Positions 1-9,999 are shown, counted from the stretch's first letter. The stretch is 64,000 bases of DNA from an uncultured Prevotella sp. (GCA_934272845.1 CAKQSF010000006.1:21677-85676); one strand, 5' to 3'. Notes: generated by a model from the letters alone, not told the origin. Numbers and translations are program-made.

Positions 1-2
1 CT

Positions 3-1241
3 AACATGATTGAAACGTTCAAGGAGTTCAAAACTACCAAGAACATCGACCGTACTACTCTCGTCAGCGTACTGGAGGAGAGTTTCCGCAATGTAATAGC
101 AAAGATCTTCGGCAGCGACGCCAACTTCGATGTCATCGTAAACCCTGACAAGGGCGACTTCGAAATCTACCGTAACCGCGTGGTTGTACCTGACGGCGAG
201 GTTTCAGACGAAAACAAGGAAATCGCACTCTCTGAGGCACAGAAGATAGAAAGCGACTACGAAGTGGGCGAGGATGTCAGCGAACGCGTAGAGTTCGCCA
301 AGTTCGGACGCCGCGCTATCCTTAACCTGCGCCAGACTCTCTCAAGCAAGATACTTGAACTGGAACACGACACTCTCTACAACAAATACAAGGACCGCGT
401 AGGTGAAATTATCACTGGCGAGGTTTATCAGATATGGAAGAGAGAAGTGCTTGTCGTTGATGACGAGGGTAACGAACTGTCATTGCCTCGCGCAGAGCAG
501 ATTCCTACCGATGTTTACCGCAAGAACGAGGCTGTAAAGGCTGTTATCGAGCGCGTAACAAACGACAATAACAACCCTAAGATTATCCTTTCACGTACCT
601 CTACACTCTTCCTTCAGCGTCTGCTCGAGGCTGAAGTACCTGAGATTGCCGATGGACTCGTAGCCATTCGCAAGATTGCACGTATCCCTGGCGAACGCGC
701 AAAGATTGCCGTAGAGAGTTTCGATGACCGTATTGACCCTGTAGGCGCATGCGTCGGTGTTAAGGGCGCACGTGTTCACGGTATCGTAAGAGAACTGTGT
801 AACGAAAACCTCGATGTGCTTAACTACACTCAGAACACTAAACTCTTCATTCAGCGTGCCCTCGCTCCAGCACAAATCAATAGCATCGTGCTCAACGAAG
901 AGGAGCATAAAGCAGAGGTTTACCTCCGTCCTGAGGAAGTTTCTCTCGCCATCGGCCGTGGTGGACAGAACATTAAACTCGCCAGCATGCTGACAGAATA
1001 CACCATCGATGTATTCCGCGAACTCGACGGAGAGAATGCTAACGAGGAAGATATCTACCTCGACCAGTTCAATGACGAAATAGACCAGTGGGTTATTGAT
1101 GCTGTAAAGGGAATAGGTCTTGACACCGCTAAGCAGGTTCTCAACGCACCACGCGAGATGCTCATCACCAAGGCTGACCTTGAGGAAGAGACCGTTGACC
1201 ACTTGCTTGAAGTGCTGAGAGCCGAGTTCGAACAGCAGTAA
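3..1241 (+). CDS. nusA: Transcription termination/antitermination factor NusA (5' end probably cut by window edge)
   Basis: NusA binds RNA polymerase and nascent RNA and modulates pausing, termination and antitermination. From the Met at base 6 the protein has 411 residues: an N-terminal RNAP-binding domain (about 1-125), an S1 domain (about 130-200, starting GEIITGEVYQIW), and two KH domains (about 225-345, with the GACVGVKGARV and VSLAIGRGGQNIKL loops). A short C-terminal helical region contains a helix-hairpin-helix-like stretch (AVKGIGLDTAKQVL) and replaces the long acidic repeats of E. coli NusA. The frame is still open at the window edge (the codon before Met is AAC). Bacteroidetes NusA usually has a few residues ahead of this Met, so the true start is probably outside. 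infB follows 247 nt downstream on the same strand, the widely conserved nusA-infB order. Confidence 0.95.
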   Translation, partial: NMIETFKEFKTTKNIDRTTLVSVLEESFRNVIAKIFGSDANFDVIVNPDKGDFEIYRNRVVVPDGEVSDENKEIALSEAQKIESDYEVGEDVSERVEFAKFGRRAILNLRQTLSSKILELEHDTLYNKYKDRVGEIITGEVYQIWKREVLVVDDEGNELSLPRAEQIPTDVYRKNEAVKAVIERVTNDNNNPKIILSRTSTLFLQRLLEAEVPEIADGLVAIRKIARIPGERAKIAVESFDDRIDPVGACVGVKGARVHGIVRELCNENLDVLNYTQNTKLFIQRALAPAQINSIVLNEEEHKAEVYLRPEEVSLAIGRGGQNIKLASMLTEYTIDVFRELDGENANEEDIYLDQFNDEIDQWVIDAVKGIGLDTAKQVLNAPREMLITKADLEEETVDHLLEVLRAEFEQQ

Positions 1242-1252
1242 AGAGAGCCAAA

Positions 1253-1290
1253 GGTTATTGGTCTTAGGTTTATGGTTATTGGTCTTAGGT
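1253..1290 (+). repeat. 21-nt tandem direct repeat, two copies
   Basis: The 17-mer GGTTATTGGTCTTAGGT occurs at 1253-1269 and again at 1274-1290, just after the nusA stop codon. It has no coding potential and its function is unknown. Confidence 0.7.
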
Positions 1291-1340
1291 CATAGTTATT
1301 AATCCTCTCCCGCATAACAAGAGATTAAAGAACATTTTCA

Positions 1341-1404
1341 TTAAGCCAGATGAGCAGAACAAAGTTTACTTGAGTTCTGCCATGGCGAGAAAAGGTGCAT
1401 GAAT
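1341..1404 (+). promoter_or_regulatory. Conserved ~60-nt leader element, copy A (upstream of infB)
   Basis: This stretch aligns over about 60 nt with the reverse strand of 37851-37912 and 45876-45943. Shared blocks are an A-rich segment (AAGCCAGATGAGCAGAACA here), a variable middle and a GTTCTGCCATGGCGAGA block. In this copy GCAGAAC and GTTCTGC can form a 7-bp stem. It lies in the nusA-infB spacer, so it could act in the mRNA leader or on DNA. The similarity is seen directly; any role is inference. Confidence 0.5.
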
Positions 1405-1488
1405 ATGAACACTATCATTCCAATCCACAAGACCTTTTAACCCACAACCTCCAACCATCAACCACCACAAACAACTAAAAAACAGACA

Positions 1489-4290
1489 ATGAGTATAAGA
1501 CTAAATAAAGCATTATCAGATCTCAACATCGGACTTCAGACTGCTGTTGACTTCCTTGAGAAAAGGCCAGACCTAGGTGAGGTAAAAAAAGAGGTGACGT
1601 TCAAACTGAATGACAAACAGTATGACGCACTCGTTGCCGCATTCAAGTCTGACAAGGAAGTACGCGTGCAGGCAGAGATGTTGCAAAAGAAACCTGAGAA
1701 GAAAAAACAGGACAAGGAAAAGAATAAGAAGGACGTGAAGAAGGCATCACAAGCCGTGACACCAGGAGACAACATGGTGACACGCAAGGAGGTTAAACCA
1801 CTCGGGAAAATAGACCTCAGCACCGCTGGAAAACCTGCGAAGAGCAATAACAACGCTAAACCACAGCAGAACAACACTGCTGAACAAAAGAACATCGCTG
1901 CACAACCAAAACAGGATGCACCTAAAACACAACAACCTAAGCAGGATGCACCTAAGCCTGCTGCTGTACAACCCAAGCAGGATGCGCCTAAAGCAGAGCA
2001 GCCTAAGAGCGAAGACAGTAACAAGTCAGGGATCTTTACTCTCCGCAGCGAGCGTACGTCAATAGCGCGTCCTAACGTTATCGGCACCATCGACCTCTCT
2101 GCTCTCAACCAAAACACTCGTCCTAAGAAGAAGAGTAAGGAAGAGAAGCGCCGCGAGAGAGAAGACAAGGCACAGCAGAACAACAGCGAGAAGAAAAAAC
2201 GCACACGCATAGGTAAGGAGCGCGTTGACATCAACGACGCTGCTAACCAGCCTTCAAAGAACGGCAAAAACGGCAAGAACGGTCGTAACAATAATAACGG
2301 AAACGGTGGCAACGGTAAGAACAACGGTGGCAACGGTAACGGAAAGAAGAACAAGCAACGCGGAAAGCAACAGCAAGAGGTCAACGATGAGGACGTAGCA
2401 CGTCAGGTAAAGGAGACCCTCGCACGCCTTACCAGCAAGGGAAACCAGAATAAGAAGGGTGCCAAATACCGTAAGGAAAAACGTGACGCAGCGGCTGAGC
2501 AGCGCGATGCAGCAATGGCAGCAGAGGCAGCAGAGAACAAAGTGCTCAAACTCACAGAGTTCGTAACTGTCAGCGAACTGGCAACCATGATGGATGTTCC
2601 TGTAACAAAACTTATAGGAACACTCATGTCAGTAGGCATCATGGTGTCTATCAACCAGCGTCTTGACGCTGAGACCATCAACCTTGTGGCTGATGAGTTC
2701 GGCTTCACAACAGAATATGTCAGCGCAGAGGTTAGCGAGGCTATCCAAGAGGCAGAGGACGATGAGAACGATCTCGTAGCACGTCCACCAATCGTTACCG
2801 TCATGGGTCACGTAGACCACGGTAAAACATCTCTCCTCGACTACGTGCGCAATACCAACGTCATCGCAGGTGAGGCTGGTGGCATCACACAGCACATCGG
2901 TGCTTACAACGTAACACTTGAGGATGGTCGCCACATCACGTTCCTCGATACCCCTGGTCACGAAGCATTCACTGCCATGCGTGCCCGTGGTACACAGGTA
3001 ACGGATATCGCCATCATCATCATTGCCGCTGATGACTCTGTCATGCCTACCACCAAGGAGGCTATTGCCCATGCACAGGCTGCCAACGTCCCTATGGTAT
3101 TCGCCATCAACAAAATTGATAAACCTGGTGCAAACCCAGACAAGATACGTCAGGACCTCTCTGCAATGAACCTCCTTGTAGAGGAATGGGGCGGTAAATA
3201 CCAGTGCCAAGAGATATCAGCCAAGAAGGGTATCGGTGTAGAGGAACTCATGGAGAAAGTACTTCTTGAAGCAGAAATGCTCGACCTCAAGGCTAACCCT
3301 AACCGTAAGGCAACAGGTTCTATCATCGAGTCATCACTCGACAAGGGTCGTGGTTACGTCTCTACAGTGCTCGTAAGCAACGGTACTCTGCGCCAAGGCG
3401 ATATCGTTATTGCCGGTACTGCATGGGGTCGCGTAAAAGCAATGTTCAACGAGCGTAACCAACGCGTAGAGAAGGCAGGTCCAGCAGAGCCTGTTATCAT
3501 CCTCGGTCTTAACGGCGCACCACAGGCAGGTGACTCTTTCCACATCATGGATACAGAGCAGGAGGCTAAGGAAATTGCCAACAAGCGTTTGCAATTGCAG
3601 CGTGAACAGAGCCTGCGCACCACCAAGACACTGTCTCTTGAGGAGATTGCGCACCGCGTAGCATTGGGCGAGTTCCACGAACTCAACCTCGTAGTGAAGG
3701 CCGACACCCAGGGTTCTGTAGAGGCTTTGAGCGACTCTTTCATCAAGATGTCTACCGAAAAGGTACAGGTAAACGTTATCATGAAGGGTGTAGGTCAGAT
3801 TTCCGAGAACGATGTAATGCTTGCTTCTACCGCCGAGAACGGTATGATTGTTGGCTTCCAGGTTCGTCCTTCTGTCCCAGCCAAGAAGTTGGCGGAGCAG
3901 GAAGGCGTAGAAATCAACACTTATTCTGTCATCTACGACGCCATGGACGACATCAAGGCAGCCATGGAAGGTATGCTCGACAAGATTAAGAAGGAGGTTG
4001 CCACAGGTCAGGTTGAGGTTAAGGAGGTATTCAAAATCTCCAAGGTCGGCACTGTTGCTGGTGCTATGGTTACCGATGGTAAGGTACACCGCACTGACAA
4101 GGCACGTCTCGTTCGCGATGGTATCGTAATACACACCGGTGCTATCAACGCTCTGAAGCGTTACAAGGACGACGTTAAGGAAGTTGCCACAGGACTAGAG
4201 TGTGGTATCTCTCTTGTCAACTTCAACGACATTCAGGCTGGTGACATCATTGAGACCTTCACTGAGATTGAGGTAGAACAGAAGTTGTAA
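1489..4290 (+). CDS. infB: Translation initiation factor IF-2
   Basis: IF-2 is the GTPase that places initiator fMet-tRNA on the 30S subunit and promotes subunit joining. The 933-residue protein has an N-terminal IF2_N-like segment (about 1-70), a long disordered, Lys/Asn/Gln-rich region (about 70-340), a second IF2_N region (about 350-400) and the G domain. The G1 motif GHVDHGKT is at 440-447, DTPGH begins at 487 and NKID at 541. Domains II, III (IF-2) and IV follow to the end. The linker contains an imperfect repeat of QPKQDAPK (about 140-185) and a Gly/Asn/Lys-rich tract (about 260-300). Large low-complexity linkers are normal for Bacteroidetes IF-2. It follows nusA, and a CTAG repeat array starts 7 nt after the stop codon. 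Confidence 0.98.
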   Translation: MSIRLNKALSDLNIGLQTAVDFLEKRPDLGEVKKEVTFKLNDKQYDALVAAFKSDKEVRVQAEMLQKKPEKKKQDKEKNKKDVKKASQAVTPGDNMVTRKEVKPLGKIDLSTAGKPAKSNNNAKPQQNNTAEQKNIAAQPKQDAPKTQQPKQDAPKPAAVQPKQDAPKAEQPKSEDSNKSGIFTLRSERTSIARPNVIGTIDLSALNQNTRPKKKSKEEKRREREDKAQQNNSEKKKRTRIGKERVDINDAANQPSKNGKNGKNGRNNNNGNGGNGKNNGGNGNGKKNKQRGKQQQEVNDEDVARQVKETLARLTSKGNQNKKGAKYRKEKRDAAAEQRDAAMAAEAAENKVLKLTEFVTVSELATMMDVPVTKLIGTLMSVGIMVSINQRLDAETINLVADEFGFTTEYVSAEVSEAIQEAEDDENDLVARPPIVTVMGHVDHGKTSLLDYVRNTNVIAGEAGGITQHIGAYNVTLEDGRHITFLDTPGHEAFTAMRARGTQVTDIAIIIIAADDSVMPTTKEAIAHAQAANVPMVFAINKIDKPGANPDKIRQDLSAMNLLVEEWGGKYQCQEISAKKGIGVEELMEKVLLEAEMLDLKANPNRKATGSIIESSLDKGRGYVSTVLVSNGTLRQGDIVIAGTAWGRVKAMFNERNQRVEKAGPAEPVIILGLNGAPQAGDSFHIMDTEQEAKEIANKRLQLQREQSLRTTKTLSLEEIAHRVALGEFHELNLVVKADTQGSVEALSDSFIKMSTEKVQVNVIMKGVGQISENDVMLASTAENGMIVGFQVRPSVPAKKLAEQEGVEINTYSVIYDAMDDIKAAMEGMLDKIKKEVATGQVEVKEVFKISKVGTVAGAMVTDGKVHRTDKARLVRDGIVIHTGAINALKRYKDDVKEVATGLECGISLVNFNDIQAGDIIETFTEIEVEQKL

Positions 4291-4296
4291 GGGAAA

Positions 4297-4435
4297 CTAG
4301 AAGAACTAGAAAGACTAGAAGAACTAGAAAGACTAGAGAAACTAGAAAAACTAGAAAGACTAGAAAGACTAGAAAGACTAGAAAAACTAGAAAAACTAGA
4401 AAGACTAGAGAAACTAGAAAAACCAGAAAGACTAG
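4297..4435 (+). repeat. CTAG array 1: 9-nt tandem repeat after infB
   Basis: Sixteen units of a 9-nt repeat (CTAGAAAGA and variants) run with CTAG at 4297, 4306, 4315 and so on every 9 nt to 4432; one unit has CCAG instead (4423). It begins 7 nt after the infB stop codon and ends 20 nt before a strong terminator, so it should be in the 3' untranslated part of the infB mRNA. It belongs to a family of six CTAG arrays in this window. Confidence 0.9.
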
Positions 4436-4455
4436 CCCTCCCATTAGATAATAGC

Positions 4456-4489
4456 AAAAGCGGCAGAGGAAAATTCCTCTGCCGCTTTT
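4456..4489. terminator. Bidirectional intrinsic terminator between infB and an NCS2 permease gene
   Basis: A perfect 16-bp inverted repeat (AAAAGCGGCAGAGGAA and its complement) with a 2-nt loop is flanked by A and T tracts. It lies between convergent genes and can serve infB on the + strand and the permease operon on the - strand. Confidence 0.9.
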
Positions 4490-4519
4490 ATTTTATATCA
4501 CTCAAACACCTTGCCACGC

Positions 4520-5812
4520 TTACTCAAACATCTTGCCACGCTTACGCCTCTCATATTCTTTCCTAAAATCTGATGCGAAGTTAAACACTGCGTAAGTTAT
4601 AACGCCCACAACTATACCATCACTTATGCTGCACATAATGGCCATCACTAGTATTGTCAGTACAGAAGGAATGGCTTCTACAGGATCAGTGAAATTAATG
4701 TGTTTTATAGCCGATAACATCTGTACACTTACCACAAGTAATATTCCACCCGTGACACACGTAGGAATGGCGAGGAACAATGGCGAAAAGAACAACGACA
4801 CAAGAAAACACATAGCCGTTACCAATGACGTGACTCCTGTTCTACCGCCTTCTGCTGCACCTGCTGCACTCTCCAAATACGTTGTACAGGTAGTAGTGCC
4901 CATAATACCGCTAAGTAAAGACGAAGCAGCGTCTGCCTGAAGTATTCGCGTCATACCATTAATCCTGCCGTTAGCCCTAACTACCGTAGACATATTACCA
5001 AGAACACCAAGAACAGTACCAATGGTATCAAATAAATCAAGAAAAAGAATTGATATCACACATACCAACATATCTACAGAGAATATTTCATCGCTCCACT
5101 CCATTTGGCAAAATAGCGGTGCTGGTGAGTCAGGTAATAGTGCTACCTCACGAAACTGTGTCAGTCCCATAGGAACACCAATAATCGTTGCCGTTATAAG
5201 ACTATAGAAAATAGCGCCTCGCACCTTGTTTATTATAAGCACTCCAGCAATGAGCACCGTGATTGATAACAACTGCTTATCTGGATCCGTAAACACACTG
5301 GCAAGGGATATTATGGCTGTTGTATCAACAGAGACGCCTGCGTTCTTTAAACCTAGTGATGCCAAGAAGAAACTAACTCCTACTCCTATACCACTTCGTA
5401 ACGATAGTGGTATGCACTCTATTATTATAGAGCGCAATCCCGTCATCGTAAGGATAGTAAACAGCATTCCCTCTAAAAATACCGCAGTCAAGGCGAAATG
5501 CCAAGAATAACCCATCGTGGAGCATACCGTACCGCTTATAAAGAACAATAGTCCCACACCTGGTGCTACGGCAAGCGGCTTTCTTGCATAAAAAGCCATC
5601 AACAGAGTTCCTATGGCACTTACTAACGCTGTTGCAGTAAAAAGCGCCTGCGCAGGAAATGGGTCATCCTCACCACCTATCCCACTGAATGAAGCCGGAG
5701 CAAGAGCAAGGATATAAGCCATAACGATAAAGGTACTGAAACCAGCATATATCTCCGTAGGCAGCGAATGAACTGCCTTTCTGTAACCTAACATTTTAAG
5801 TAGTCTGTCCAT
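4520..5812 (-). CDS. NCS2 family permease, AzgA/GhxP-like (purine base transporter)
   Basis: Predicted inner-membrane proton symporter for purine bases (hypoxanthine, guanine or adenine). The 430-residue protein opens with the AzgA-type sequence LPTEIYAGFSTFIVMAYIL and consists almost wholly of hydrophobic helices (about 12-14). Two central motifs of this branch are visible: the FLDLFDTIGTVLGV segment and the GTTTCTTYLESAAGAAEGGRTG segment near residue 310. Length fits the AzgA branch, which is distinct from the UraA branch encoded just upstream. The start overlaps the end of that second permease by 17 nt, so the two are probably translationally coupled. Substrate is inferred from family only. 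It is the last gene of a three-gene unit beginning at 7645 and ends at a strong terminator. Confidence 0.88.
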   Translation of the reverse strand: MDRLLKMLGYRKAVHSLPTEIYAGFSTFIVMAYILALAPASFSGIGGEDDPFPAQALFTATALVSAIGTLLMAFYARKPLAVAPGVGLLFFISGTVCSTMGYSWHFALTAVFLEGMLFTILTMTGLRSIIIECIPLSLRSGIGVGVSFFLASLGLKNAGVSVDTTAIISLASVFTDPDKQLLSITVLIAGVLIINKVRGAIFYSLITATIIGVPMGLTQFREVALLPDSPAPLFCQMEWSDEIFSVDMLVCVISILFLDLFDTIGTVLGVLGNMSTVVRANGRINGMTRILQADAASSLLSGIMGTTTCTTYLESAAGAAEGGRTGVTSLVTAMCFLVSLFFSPLFLAIPTCVTGGILLVVSVQMLSAIKHINFTDPVEAIPSVLTILVMAIMCSISDGIVVGVITYAVFNFASDFRKEYERRKRGKMFE

Positions 5813-7097
5813 CTTTCCGCTCTTTTTTCTCAGGTATTATAATATTCAACAATACTCCAACAGCCCATGCCACAACAAGCGACGAGAGATCCACGCCCAT
5901 TACATCGATATTGCCACTGTGGTAGAACTTTATATAGACCGTTATTCCTAACACTGCTAACACTATAAGAACGGAGCGCAGAGTCAGTGTTTTCTTTCCT
6001 TTAGCATACAACGTACGGATTCCTACCCATATCACCATGCAATACATCACCTGCGTTATGCCCCCTATCGCAGCAATAGGTATCACCCCTATCATGGCTG
6101 AGAGTTTCGGAGAAAAGGACAACAATATCATCATTATGGCGCATAACCTCAATAGCCACGGGTCACAGATTCTATTAAGTGACAGCAACCCTGTTGTCTG
6201 CGTATAGGCTGTTGATGGTGGTGCTCCAAACACTGCGCCTAGTGTAGTTCCTAATCCATTTGCACTCAGCGTACGAGGCAGTCCCACGGTTTTCATATAA
6301 TCAATTCCTACTGTGCGCGATACCGCCAACACGTCTGTGATATGCTCTGCCACCGTAATGAAAGCGAAGGGCAACGACGTCATTATCGCCAGCCTCAGCA
6401 TCTCTGGATCATAATCCTCCAGTATGCCAAAGGCTATGTTCTTACGTGTAAATGGCTGATGTATCCACTCGGCTTCCACCACCCTACTGATGTCTATGCC
6501 ATCTATTAAAGCCACATACACCACTGCTATCACTACGCTAAGGTTTATCGACATTAAACCTATAACGCCCCTTGAGAGCACCATTGCCCCTATCAGTACC
6601 GCAATGGTTATAACGCCTACTAATGGCGACACACTGATATTGGCGGTTGATGAGAACAACATGTCTATTCCCAACGCCACAATAAATGATCCTGTTACTA
6701 CTGGTGGGAATATTCTCTTTATGGCTACATTGCTTACTCTACGCAACAGTTGCGCCACTATAACACACACAATGCCTATTATAAACACTCCAAAACTCAC
6801 GTAACTTAACGCCATGTCTTCTGACATTCCTCGAGCAACGCACGACTGGCGTATGAACACCATGCCTGCAAGCATAGTAAAGGAACTGCCATAATAAAGC
6901 GGCATCTTGCCACGGGTAAAAAAATGGAACACTAACGTTGCTACGCCAGAGAAAAATAATGCCACAGAGACAGAGAGACCAGTCACTATGGGCACGAAGA
7001 CTGTTCCTGCAAAGACTGCCAAAAGGTGCTGGAACGCCAAACCTGTCTGCAACAAGGGCGACATTCCCTTTACCTTATGTATCATACCGCTACTCAT
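5796..7097 (-). CDS. NCS2 family permease, UraA/xanthine-permease-like
   Basis: Predicted inner-membrane nucleobase:proton symporter, for uracil or xanthine. The 433-residue protein has the N-terminal pattern of this branch ([23 protein letters not shown]), the [14 protein letters not shown] segment, and a central acidic helix ([19 protein letters not shown]) where UraA/UapA proteins bind the base. A later [19 protein letters not shown] motif corresponds to the NxGxxxxT-type signature region. It is a distant paralogue of the next gene, which it overlaps by 17 nt. Its ATG overlaps the stop of the upstream histidine-kinase fragment by 4 nt, implying co-translation of all three. Uracil is plausible because upp is present at 54.6 kb, but the substrate cannot be read from sequence. 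Confidence 0.88.
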   Translation of the reverse strand: MSSGMIHKVKGMSPLLQTGLAFQHLLAVFAGTVFVPIVTGLSVSVALFFSGVATLVFHFFTRGKMPLYYGSSFTMLAGMVFIRQSCVARGMSEDMALSYVSFGVFIIGIVCVIVAQLLRRVSNVAIKRIFPPVVTGSFIVALGIDMLFSSTANISVSPLVGVITIAVLIGAMVLSRGVIGLMSINLSVVIAVVYVALIDGIDISRVVEAEWIHQPFTRKNIAFGILEDYDPEMLRLAIMTSLPFAFITVAEHITDVLAVSRTVGIDYMKTVGLPRTLSANGLGTTLGAVFGAPPSTAYTQTTGLLSLNRICDPWLLRLCAIMMILLSFSPKLSAMIGVIPIAAIGGITQVMYCMVIWVGIRTLYAKGKKTLTLRSVLIVLAVLGITVYIKFYHSGNIDVMGVDLSSLVVAWAVGVLLNIIIPEKKERKDGQTT

Positions 7098-7645
7098 AAC
7101 TCCTCCTTTTTCACTTTCAGCACTGATTCCATATCTGAGAGTGTTTCCATCTTGTCCAGTTTCTCCGCTACCTCAGTAATGTTCTCCACCACACTCGTTA
7201 ACTGTTGGCAGCCTTCAAATACATACTTCATCATCTCATTACGCGATGCATCGTCCAGTTCCATAGTGTCATCTGCAAGCAGTTGCGCAAAACCAAACAT
7301 CTGATGGAGCGGTGTACGTATCTCGTGCGACATATTGTCGATAAACACTGACTTCACCTTCGAAGCATGCTCTGCAATAGCCCTTGCCTCATCCAGTTCC
7401 TTATTTGAGCGCATCAGGGCATTATTCTTACGTTGCAACAACATAAGATGCTTCCTGTTGCGTTCCCTTATGCCCCACATGAAGAATATCATGATAACAC
7501 ATATCACAATGAGCGATGAAAGGAAGTTGACATTGCTACGTATGCGCAACAAGTCATTCTCTGCCTGCAGTTCCGCCACCGTCTTTGCTGTGGCACGCAC
7601 TACATACAGAAATGAGATTATTATAGTTATGAGGTAGTTTCTCAT
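7094..7645 (-). CDS. Membrane-anchored histidine-kinase-like protein with only a DHp (HisKA) domain
   Basis: The protein begins [16 protein letters not shown] (hydrophobic, possibly a signal peptide), has a second membrane helix (about 45-62, [16 protein letters not shown]), a short coiled coil, and a HisKA domain with the H-box [13 protein letters not shown] (His107). It stops about 75 residues later, with no HATPase_c domain: no N, G1 or G2 box is present, and the next gene starts inside its stop codon, so this does not look like a simple frameshift. I chose the start at 7645 because a promoter -7 box at 7690-7697 would place a longer ATG (7765) upstream of the transcript. It is co-transcribed with two nucleobase permeases. 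Whether it receives phosphate from another kinase, or is a decaying gene, is unknown. Confidence 0.75.
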   Translation of the reverse strand: MRNYLITIIISFLYVVRATAKTVAELQAENDLLRIRSNVNFLSSLIVICVIMIFFMWGIRERNRKHLMLLQRKNNALMRSNKELDEARAIAEHASKVKSVFIDNMSHEIRTPLHQMFGFAQLLADDTMELDDASRNEMMKYVFEGCQQLTSVVENITEVAEKLDKMETLSDMESVLKVKKEEL

Positions 7646-7689
7646 TGAGAGATATTGTATTGTGACAATTAGGTAAATAACATCTGTTG

Positions 7690-7697
7690 CAAATTTA
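7690..7697 (-). promoter_or_regulatory. Bacteroidetes -7 box for the kinase-fragment/permease operon
   Basis: The reverse strand reads TAAATTTG, matching TAnnTTTG, about 45 nt upstream of the ATG at 7645. It decides the start of the kinase-like gene. A T-rich stretch lies at the -33 distance but has no clear TTTG. Confidence 0.6.
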
Positions 7698-7828
7698 CTG
7701 TTTTTTTTTTGAAAACGACATTTTTCCCTCTCTTTTTTTTGAAAACAATACATTATTTTCCACACATAGAGGGGAGCCCTCTATGAGAGGGTGCAAATTG
7801 TGTTGTTATCGCTATCTTATCCAAAAGT

Positions 7829-7865
7829 AATTAGCACCAAATTACAATGTAATTTGGTGCTAATT
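7829..7865. repeat. Perfect 18-bp palindrome, member of the 22-nt-unit repeat family
   Basis: AATTAGCACCAAATTACA is followed by one base and its exact complement. It lies 54 nt beyond the 3' end of the DsbD-like gene. Related imperfect palindromes with the same AATTTGG-GC-AATTAC core are at 18802-18840, 34931-34955 and 46321-46394. Confidence 0.8.
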
Positions 7866-7918
7866 GCAACACTCTAATTTACTGTTTACTACAAAGTGTT
7901 TTCTCTTCTTCCTCTAAA

Positions 7919-9835
7919 TCACATTGGTAATAACCACTTCAGGAAGTTCTCCACACTCTCATCGTAGGCGTAACTGCCCGTCAGCGGAACGCCCTCAGCG
8001 TCTACTATGACATAGAACGGTTGCGCTGCACTGCCAAATTTATGTGTTTCTAGCAGTGCCCATTTGTCTCCAACGGTGCGGAGCGTCTTTCCTTCAACAT
8101 GAAGTTGCTCTGGTAATGGAGTGCGGTCGTCCACATACAACTGCACCACTATATAGTCACGCTGCAAACGTTCCTGCACTCTCTGGTCGGTAAACACCGC
8201 TGCCTCCATCTTGCGACAGTTCACACAGCCATAGCCGGTGAAGTCTACAAAGACGGGTTTGCCGCTACGGGCTGACTCCTTCAACGCCTCATCATAGTCA
8301 TACAACACCTTGTGCTCTGCATTCTCCATCGGTGGCAAGAAGGCAGAAACGAGCGTGCACGGTGCTCCCCACAGACCAGGAACAAGGTATGCCGCTATTA
8401 CATAACACACCACAGCCACCTTTTGGCGCAGCAATGGGTTGAGACGACGACGCTGCCAGTCTACACTATGATACACGCCACAGGCAAGGGCGAGTACTAT
8501 CCATATTATAAGGAACGTGGTACGCGATAGCAAGTGCCACCCATACGCCATGTCTGCCACGCTGAGGAACTTCAACGCGAAGGCTATCTCAAGGAAGCCC
8601 AGTGTTACCTTTACCCTCGTCATCCAGGTTCCCGACTTCGGCATACGCTTCAGCCACTGCGGAAACAGTGCGAAGAGCGTAAACGGCAGAGCCAAGGCAA
8701 GGGCGAAGCCCATCATGCCTACTATCGGTGTGAGCAATGCCGTTATGCCTCCACCGCCTGATGTTGCCGACGCTATCTGCACGAGCAGCAAGCCCATCAC
8801 TGGTGCGGTACACGAGAAACTGACCACTACCATGGTCAACGCCATGAGGAATATGCTCACTATGCCTGTAGTCTTACCACTCTGCTCATCAAGGGCGTTG
8901 GCCCAAGAGGAAGGCAGACGCAGTTCAAAAAGACCAAGAAGCGACACGCCGAAGAGTATCAGCACAAGGGCACAGACGATATTAAAGACTGCGTTTGTCG
9001 ACAATTGGTTTAGGGCATTAGCACCGAAGAATACGGTGAGGACTATGCCGAGCGTCACAAATATCACTACTATGCTGGCCCCATAAAGCAATGCACTGCT
9101 TACGTTGCCACCTTTCTTACCCTGCTTCTCACCTTGTCGCATAAAGAACGACACCGTAAGCGGTATCATAGGCCACACACAGGGGGTGAGAATGGCAAGA
9201 AGTCCACCGCCGAAGGCAAGGAGAAAAAGCGTGAGCAGTCCCATGGCGGCAGCATCGTCTGCACTGTCCACACCGCCATCGGCATTTTTCTCATACGCCT
9301 TCAGTTCGCTTATCACGGGCTTCCATGCCTTTGTGGCAAGGAAATCAGGAGTCTTCACCACCGCTATGGTACTCTTCACACTATCCGCCACTACAGCCTC
9401 TGTGGGCAAAGCCTCAGCGTTTGCCTCTTCCTGGCACTCTTCTTTTGCCGCTACCACCGTGCCATGGTGTGAGAACTCCACCGTCTGCGGTGCGAGGCAT
9501 GACCTATCCGTACATGCCATATACTGCAGGTAACCACTTAGACGATATTCTTTACCTTTTACAGAAAACTGCTGCTCATAGGTCACCACGGTGCTACCAT
9601 CACCTGATGCCGACTCCTTCTGCGTTTCCTTCAAGCCCCCCTGCGGCGTTATGCCCTCCGTCTGCTCAAGGTGCAGACTGCGGTCGCTGATGTGCCAGCC
9701 GACATCGAGAGTACCCGTAACGGTAAGCAGAAGTTCATTAGGCCTGGGTTCACTTACCTTCCACGTAAAATTGGTCTGTCCCGAAACTACAAGGCAGAGC
9801 GTGCTAAATAGCAATGTTATAATAGTTTTTGTCAT
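7919..9835 (-). CDS. dsbD: Thiol:disulfide interchange protein, DsbD-like (cytochrome c biogenesis/thioredoxin fusion)
   Basis: Transfers reducing equivalents from cytoplasmic thioredoxin across the inner membrane to periplasmic thiols. The 638-residue protein has a signal peptide (cut near residue 19-20, VVSGQ), an N-terminal immunoglobulin-like domain with a Cys pair (C108 and C113, MACTDRSC), and a charged linker. The central DsbD transmembrane domain (about 190-490) has the conserved Cys in GGLLAILTPCVWPMIPLTV and its partner in VVSFSCTAPVMG. A C-terminal thioredoxin-like domain carries the redox motif CVNC (537-540). All three redox pairs are present, so it should work. It is a single-gene unit with its own promoter at 9865-9872. 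Confidence 0.92.
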   Translation of the reverse strand: MTKTIITLLFSTLCLVVSGQTNFTWKVSEPRPNELLLTVTGTLDVGWHISDRSLHLEQTEGITPQGGLKETQKESASGDGSTVVTYEQQFSVKGKEYRLSGYLQYMACTDRSCLAPQTVEFSHHGTVVAAKEECQEEANAEALPTEAVVADSVKSTIAVVKTPDFLATKAWKPVISELKAYEKNADGGVDSADDAAAMGLLTLFLLAFGGGLLAILTPCVWPMIPLTVSFFMRQGEKQGKKGGNVSSALLYGASIVVIFVTLGIVLTVFFGANALNQLSTNAVFNIVCALVLILFGVSLLGLFELRLPSSWANALDEQSGKTTGIVSIFLMALTMVVVSFSCTAPVMGLLLVQIASATSGGGGITALLTPIVGMMGFALALALPFTLFALFPQWLKRMPKSGTWMTRVKVTLGFLEIAFALKFLSVADMAYGWHLLSRTTFLIIWIVLALACGVYHSVDWQRRRLNPLLRQKVAVVCYVIAAYLVPGLWGAPCTLVSAFLPPMENAEHKVLYDYDEALKESARSGKPVFVDFTGYGCVNCRKMEAAVFTDQRVQERLQRDYIVVQLYVDDRTPLPEQLHVEGKTLRTVGDKWALLETHKFGSAAQPFYVIVDAEGVPLTGSYAYDESVENFLKWLLPM

Positions 9836-9864
9836 ATTCCTTTCATCAACTTATAATGTGTTTG

Positions 9865-9872
9865 CAAAATTA
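9865..9872 (-). promoter_or_regulatory. -7 box of the dsbD promoter
   Basis: The reverse strand reads TAATTTTG (TAnnTTTG), 30 nt upstream of the dsbD ATG. Confidence 0.55.
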
Positions 9873-9959
9873 CGCTTTTTATTTGAAGTCAACCATAAGT
9901 CTTTTTGTTAAAAAAAACAAAATGATACCTATATAATAAGGTGCAAAGAAATTTATTTG

Positions 9960-9967
9960 TACTTTTG
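9960..9967 (+). promoter_or_regulatory. -7 box of the topA promoter
   Basis: TACTTTTG matches TAnnTTTG, 32 nt upstream of the topA ATG. The box is also the right arm of an inverted repeat (GTGCAAAG at 9941-9948, CTTTTGCAC at 9962-9970), which could be an operator or chance. No convincing -33 element is seen. Confidence 0.6.
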
Positions 9968-9999
9968 CACCGAAAATAAAAAACATAGACTTACATAAC

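Noticed and set aside
1536..2384. 282-codon reverse frame opposite infB
   Set aside because: It mirrors the Lys/Gln/Asn-rich IF-2 linker, giving a Leu/Phe/Cys-rich artefact without family resemblance.
3334..4134. 266-codon reverse frame opposite infB
   Set aside because: It lies wholly antisense to conserved IF-2 domains and has no recognisable motif.
4233..4457. Reverse frames encoding Ser/Phe or FLV repeats over CTAG array 1
   Set aside because: A 9-nt repeat stays open in several frames automatically; the peptides are pure repeat translation.
7094..7765. Longer form of the kinase fragment starting at 7765
   Set aside because: The -7 promoter box at 7690-7697 would lie inside the coding region, and the extra N-terminus ([17 protein letters not shown]) looks like translated promoter DNA.
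8517..9086. 189-codon forward frame opposite dsbD
   Set aside because: It is antisense to conserved membrane helices of DsbD with no homology recognised.
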